From Lachnoclostridium sp. UBA1308 (GTDB lineage: Bacteria > Bacillota > Clostridia > Lachnospirales > Lachnospiraceae), in contig DBTU01000031.1 in NCBI GenBank assembly GCA_002307215.1, forward strand, positions 125,479-189,478: 64,000 nt of DNA. The letters run 5' to 3'. The stretch's first letter is position 1. Each line of letters opens with the position of its first letter. Made by a program: the position numbers and the translations under genes. Of this stretch, positions 61,268 through 64,000 are shown one piece after another. Below the pieces are notes generated by a model. It was given only the letters and a program-made list of their open reading frames with translations. It ran no database searches and was not told the origin of the DNA.

Positions 61268-63971
61268 TACTAATATCCTCTCCTTCCAAGGGAAGTGTAA
61301 ATTGAAAAACGGCACCACCGTCATTTTTATTAAATGCTTCCATTTTACCATTATGAGCTTTTATGATTGACATACAGATTGAAAGACCGACCCCCATTCC
61401 TCTTGAGGTGTCTGAATTATGCTTCGCATTATTTACATATCCGTCAAAGATATATGGAAGCTCATGCTCATCGATGCCTTCGCCATGGTCCTTCACCTCA
61501 AAGATAGCTGTATTTATTTTTTCCTTCACATCAACCTCGACAATAGAATCCGCCGCGGAATGTTTGACGGCATTTTCAATCAGGTTAATCAGTACCTGTT
61601 CAATCAGTGTGCCATCCATCGGAACAAAAAGTGTGCTATCCGGAACCTTTACGCTTATTTTTCTGTCAGGAAATCGTTTCTTAATCCGGTCTATCGCTTC
61701 GGCTACGATTTCCTCCGCGGCCTCCAAAGTCTTTTTCACGGTAGTGGAGCCCTCGTTAATTCGTGTTACGGACAGAAGATTCTCAACCATTCGGATTAGC
61801 CACTGGGAATCCTCAATAATGTTCGATAAAAGTTTATCCTGTATTGACTTTTCGATAGCATTTCCTTGGTCACGAATTGTAGAACTGGCTCCTAAAATGG
61901 ATGTAAGCGGGGTTCGAAGATCATGAGATATGGCACGCAGCAGATTACTTCTCATTTTCTCCTTCTCTGTTTCAATGATGATATGACGCTGTTCATCCGA
62001 TAATAGCTGTCGCTCTAATGCCATTGCAACTTGTGATGCAAGTCTTCGCAAAAAGGCTCTCTGATATTGAGTCAATAAACTTTTGCTACAGGACAGACCG
62101 ATTACTCCGAGAACATTACCTTGTGAAATCACAGGCATATAGAAGGCTCCGGACCCCATCAACGTATCCGTTCCGGCACCTGCTCGTTTTTGATTCACAA
62201 ATACCCAGTGAGCAACTGCTCTTTCGTCCTCTGACATCAGGAAGTTAGTATCCTTGTCTGCCGGATACTCAAGTACGGTTCCGATGGAGCCGCCTCCGGG
62301 ATCCTTCGTATAAATAATTACAGAGCGTTCAAATAGCTTTGAGATATAACCATTTGTAAGAGCAATTATGTTCTCCAGACCCCGTGTTGCGAGAAACTTT
62401 TTATTAATTTCATATAAAACCTCAGTCCTGTGTTCCCGCTCAACGGCAAAACATGCTTCTGTTTTTATTCGAACCGTTGATGTACATGTAATAAAAGCTA
62501 CGATCAGCATAATAAGAAAGGTGATGGGGTAACCCGGTTGTATGGTACTAAAGGTAAAATACGGTTCGGTAAAGAAAAAATTAAAAGTCATAACACTAAT
62601 CACAGACGCAATAATACCGTATAAATAACCGGTCGTCATTCTTGATACCATAAGAACGGACAGAATATAAATCATAATCATATTCTGATCTTTGATATTA
62701 AGATACCGTAAAATAAAGCATATCAAGGTCGCCGCAGTAAGTACCAGCAATGTTTTTAACATATCTGTCTTGGAAAAGGAAATATTCTTTGATATTGGAA
62801 CCTTCTTCTTCCGTAGATGAAATGAATTCTTGGTTGAAGTTCCAGGGATAATATGAATCTCGATGGTTGGAAGAAGACTAATCAATCTATCCTCGAGATC
62901 GAGTTCAAACAGATTCCACAGCGATTTTTTGTTTCTGCTTTTTCCAATGATAATATTTGTAATTCCGGTGAGCTTGGCATATTCCGATATCACTGTAGCG
63001 ATATCATCTCCGTTCAGTGTTACAACCTCAGCTCCCAACCGTTCTGCCAGTTCCAGATTTGCTTGAAGCTCTTTCTGCTGCTGATCATTTAAAATATGAC
63101 TTTCTGTTTTTTCGACATATACAGCAATCCAGGGTGTATGCTGAGTTTCTGCGGTTCTAGCAGCCCAACGGATACATTTTGCTGAGGTTGGGGAACAGCT
63201 AACACAGACTATCATCTTCATCCCGGGCATCTTGGTTGTCATGGAATTCTCATTCTGATTGACAAAGCTAATTCGTTCCATTGCCTTCCGCATAGCTATT
63301 TCTCGTAGTAATCGAAGATTTTCTTTTGTAAAGAAATGATTTATCGCAGTCTTCGCTCTTTCCGGTGAATAAATCTTCCCTTCATCAAGTCGAAGAAGAA
63401 GCTCCTCCGGTTCGATATCAATCAGCTTTATCTTACTTGCATTGTCAAAGATGTAATCCGGAATAGTCTCCCGAACGGATATCTTCGTGATATCCTGTAC
63501 TACATCGTTCAAACTTTCAATATGCTGAACATTAACCGTTGAATAGACATCGATGCCCGCATTCAGTAGCTCTTCGATGTCCTGATAACGCTTCTTATTA
63601 CGGACACCCTCAGCGTTGGCATGCGCAAGCTCATCCACCAGGATTAACTCCGGTTTTCTTGCCAAGGCTGCATCAAGATCGAATTCCTTCAACTGGATAT
63701 TTTTATAGTTATATACCTTTGGAGGAATCATAGGCAGTCCCTCCAGTAACTGCATGGTTTCCGGGCGCGCATGAGGTTCGACATATCCTATAACGACATC
63801 GACACCATTGTGCAATTGATCTCTTGCTTCATCTAACATTGCATAGGTCTTACCCACTCCGGCTGCATAGCCTAAGAATATTTTCAGCCGTCCCTGGCCA
63901 CTGAAACCAGTTGACTTAAGGCTTTCCAATAACAAATCAGGATTAGGTCTGTAATCATCCTTGATTTTCAT
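61257..63971 (-). CDS. kdpD: KdpD sensor kinase
   Basis: KdpD senses potassium limitation or turgor and phosphorylates KdpE. The 904 residues have the complete architecture: KdpD N-terminal domain with Walker A GYAAGVGKT (34-42) and DELAHANAEG, a Usp domain (about 250-370), four membrane helices (about 400-500), a GAF domain (about 520-650), HisKA with AISHDLRTPLTSILGASSTI and an ATPase domain with LIENAVKHSA and GMGVGLSI. GGGGG-rich RBS before ATG 63971. kdpABC, if present, lie right of the window. Confidence 0.96.
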   Translation of the reverse strand: MKIKDDYRPNPDLLLESLKSTGFSGQGRLKIFLGYAAGVGKTYAMLDEARDQLHNGVDVVIGYVEPHARPETMQLLEGLPMIPPKVYNYKNIQLKEFDLDAALARKPELILVDELAHANAEGVRNKKRYQDIEELLNAGIDVYSTVNVQHIESLNDVVQDITKISVRETIPDYIFDNASKIKLIDIEPEELLLRLDEGKIYSPERAKTAINHFFTKENLRLLREIAMRKAMERISFVNQNENSMTTKMPGMKMIVCVSCSPTSAKCIRWAARTAETQHTPWIAVYVEKTESHILNDQQQKELQANLELAERLGAEVVTLNGDDIATVISEYAKLTGITNIIIGKSRNKKSLWNLFELDLEDRLISLLPTIEIHIIPGTSTKNSFHLRKKKVPISKNISFSKTDMLKTLLVLTAATLICFILRYLNIKDQNMIMIYILSVLMVSRMTTGYLYGIIASVISVMTFNFFFTEPYFTFSTIQPGYPITFLIMLIVAFITCTSTVRIKTEACFAVEREHRTEVLYEINKKFLATRGLENIIALTNGYISKLFERSVIIYTKDPGGGSIGTVLEYPADKDTNFLMSEDERAVAHWVFVNQKRAGAGTDTLMGSGAFYMPVISQGNVLGVIGLSCSKSLLTQYQRAFLRRLASQVAMALERQLLSDEQRHIIIETEKEKMRSNLLRAISHDLRTPLTSILGASSTIRDQGNAIEKSIQDKLLSNIIEDSQWLIRMVENLLSVTRINEGSTTVKKTLEAAEEIVAEAIDRIKKRFPDRKISVKVPDSTLFVPMDGTLIEQVLINLIENAVKHSAADSIVEVDVKEKINTAIFEVKDHGEGIDEHELPYIFDGYVNNAKHNSDTSRGMGVGLSICMSIIKAHNGKMEAFNKNDGGAVFQFTLPLEGEDISNDK

Positions 63972-64000
63972 CTATTCGCCCCCTTCCTACATTTCATGAT

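Overview
The window looks like a chromosome segment of a low-GC, spore-forming Gram-positive anaerobe, most likely a clostridium of the Lachnospiraceae type. This rests on AGGAGG-type ribosome binding sites, AT-rich codon use, YfhO and CpsB-family proteins, a fused capsule tyrosine kinase, a C_GCAxxG_C_C protein, a MalT-like LuxR regulator and the absence of outer-membrane genes. The species cannot be named from the sequence. No tRNA, rRNA, CRISPR array, intact insertion sequence or prophage was seen.

Layout. 0.1-2.3 kb: arsD and arsA, the arsenite metallochaperone and pump ATPase. 2.4-8.4 kb: an accessory stretch on mixed strands with a Cys/Gly-rich small protein, an NrtR-like Nudix regulator, a beheaded metallophosphoesterase, a double-GNAT protein, two damaged copies of a zinc-ribbon/P-loop kinase, an orphan SLATT membrane protein and an AviRa-like rRNA methyltransferase fused to a ParB-like domain. 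8.8-20.7 kb (all further genes are on the minus strand): a GH51 arabinofuranosidase of higher GC, a TlpA/CcdA redox pair, pepT, an ABC transporter, a 5'-truncated thrS and a YfhO protein, with remnants of an FMN-binding protein and a BspA-type leucine-rich protein between them.

21.1-23.3 kb: a compact module of a serine-repeat protein, a small Hanks-type protein kinase and a conserved-looking unknown protein. The genes are separated by perfect inverted repeats, and a sigma-K-like promoter motif precedes the first. It resembles the CotG/CotB-CotH logic of Bacillus spore coats but uses an unrelated kinase fold. It is the best candidate here for an undescribed system.

23.5-43.1 kb: one long surface-polysaccharide operon. 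It starts with the priming sugar-phosphate transferase, followed by an aldo/keto reductase and split transketolase, glycosyltransferases (one a double-domain fusion), a fused BY-kinase with its CpsB phosphatase, a Wzy polymerase, an FrhB-like iron-sulfur protein, a pyruvyl transferase, an MptE-like protein and an ABC-2 export permease without its ATPase. It ends in a strong terminator.

43.3-64 kb: transport and signalling. A TetR/FtsX-type ABC efflux operon with a perfect palindromic operator, an ABC-2 exporter next to a two-component system, UppP, an EamA exporter with a large LuxR regulator, a two-permease ABC-2 exporter, and kdpE/kdpD at the right edge.

Three copies of a roughly 100-bp nested-palindrome repeat are scattered over the window, two of them bracketing a 12-kb block of the polysaccharide operon. 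A separate 167-bp MITE-like element lies at 52.4 kb. At least six gene remnants show active gene decay between the operons.
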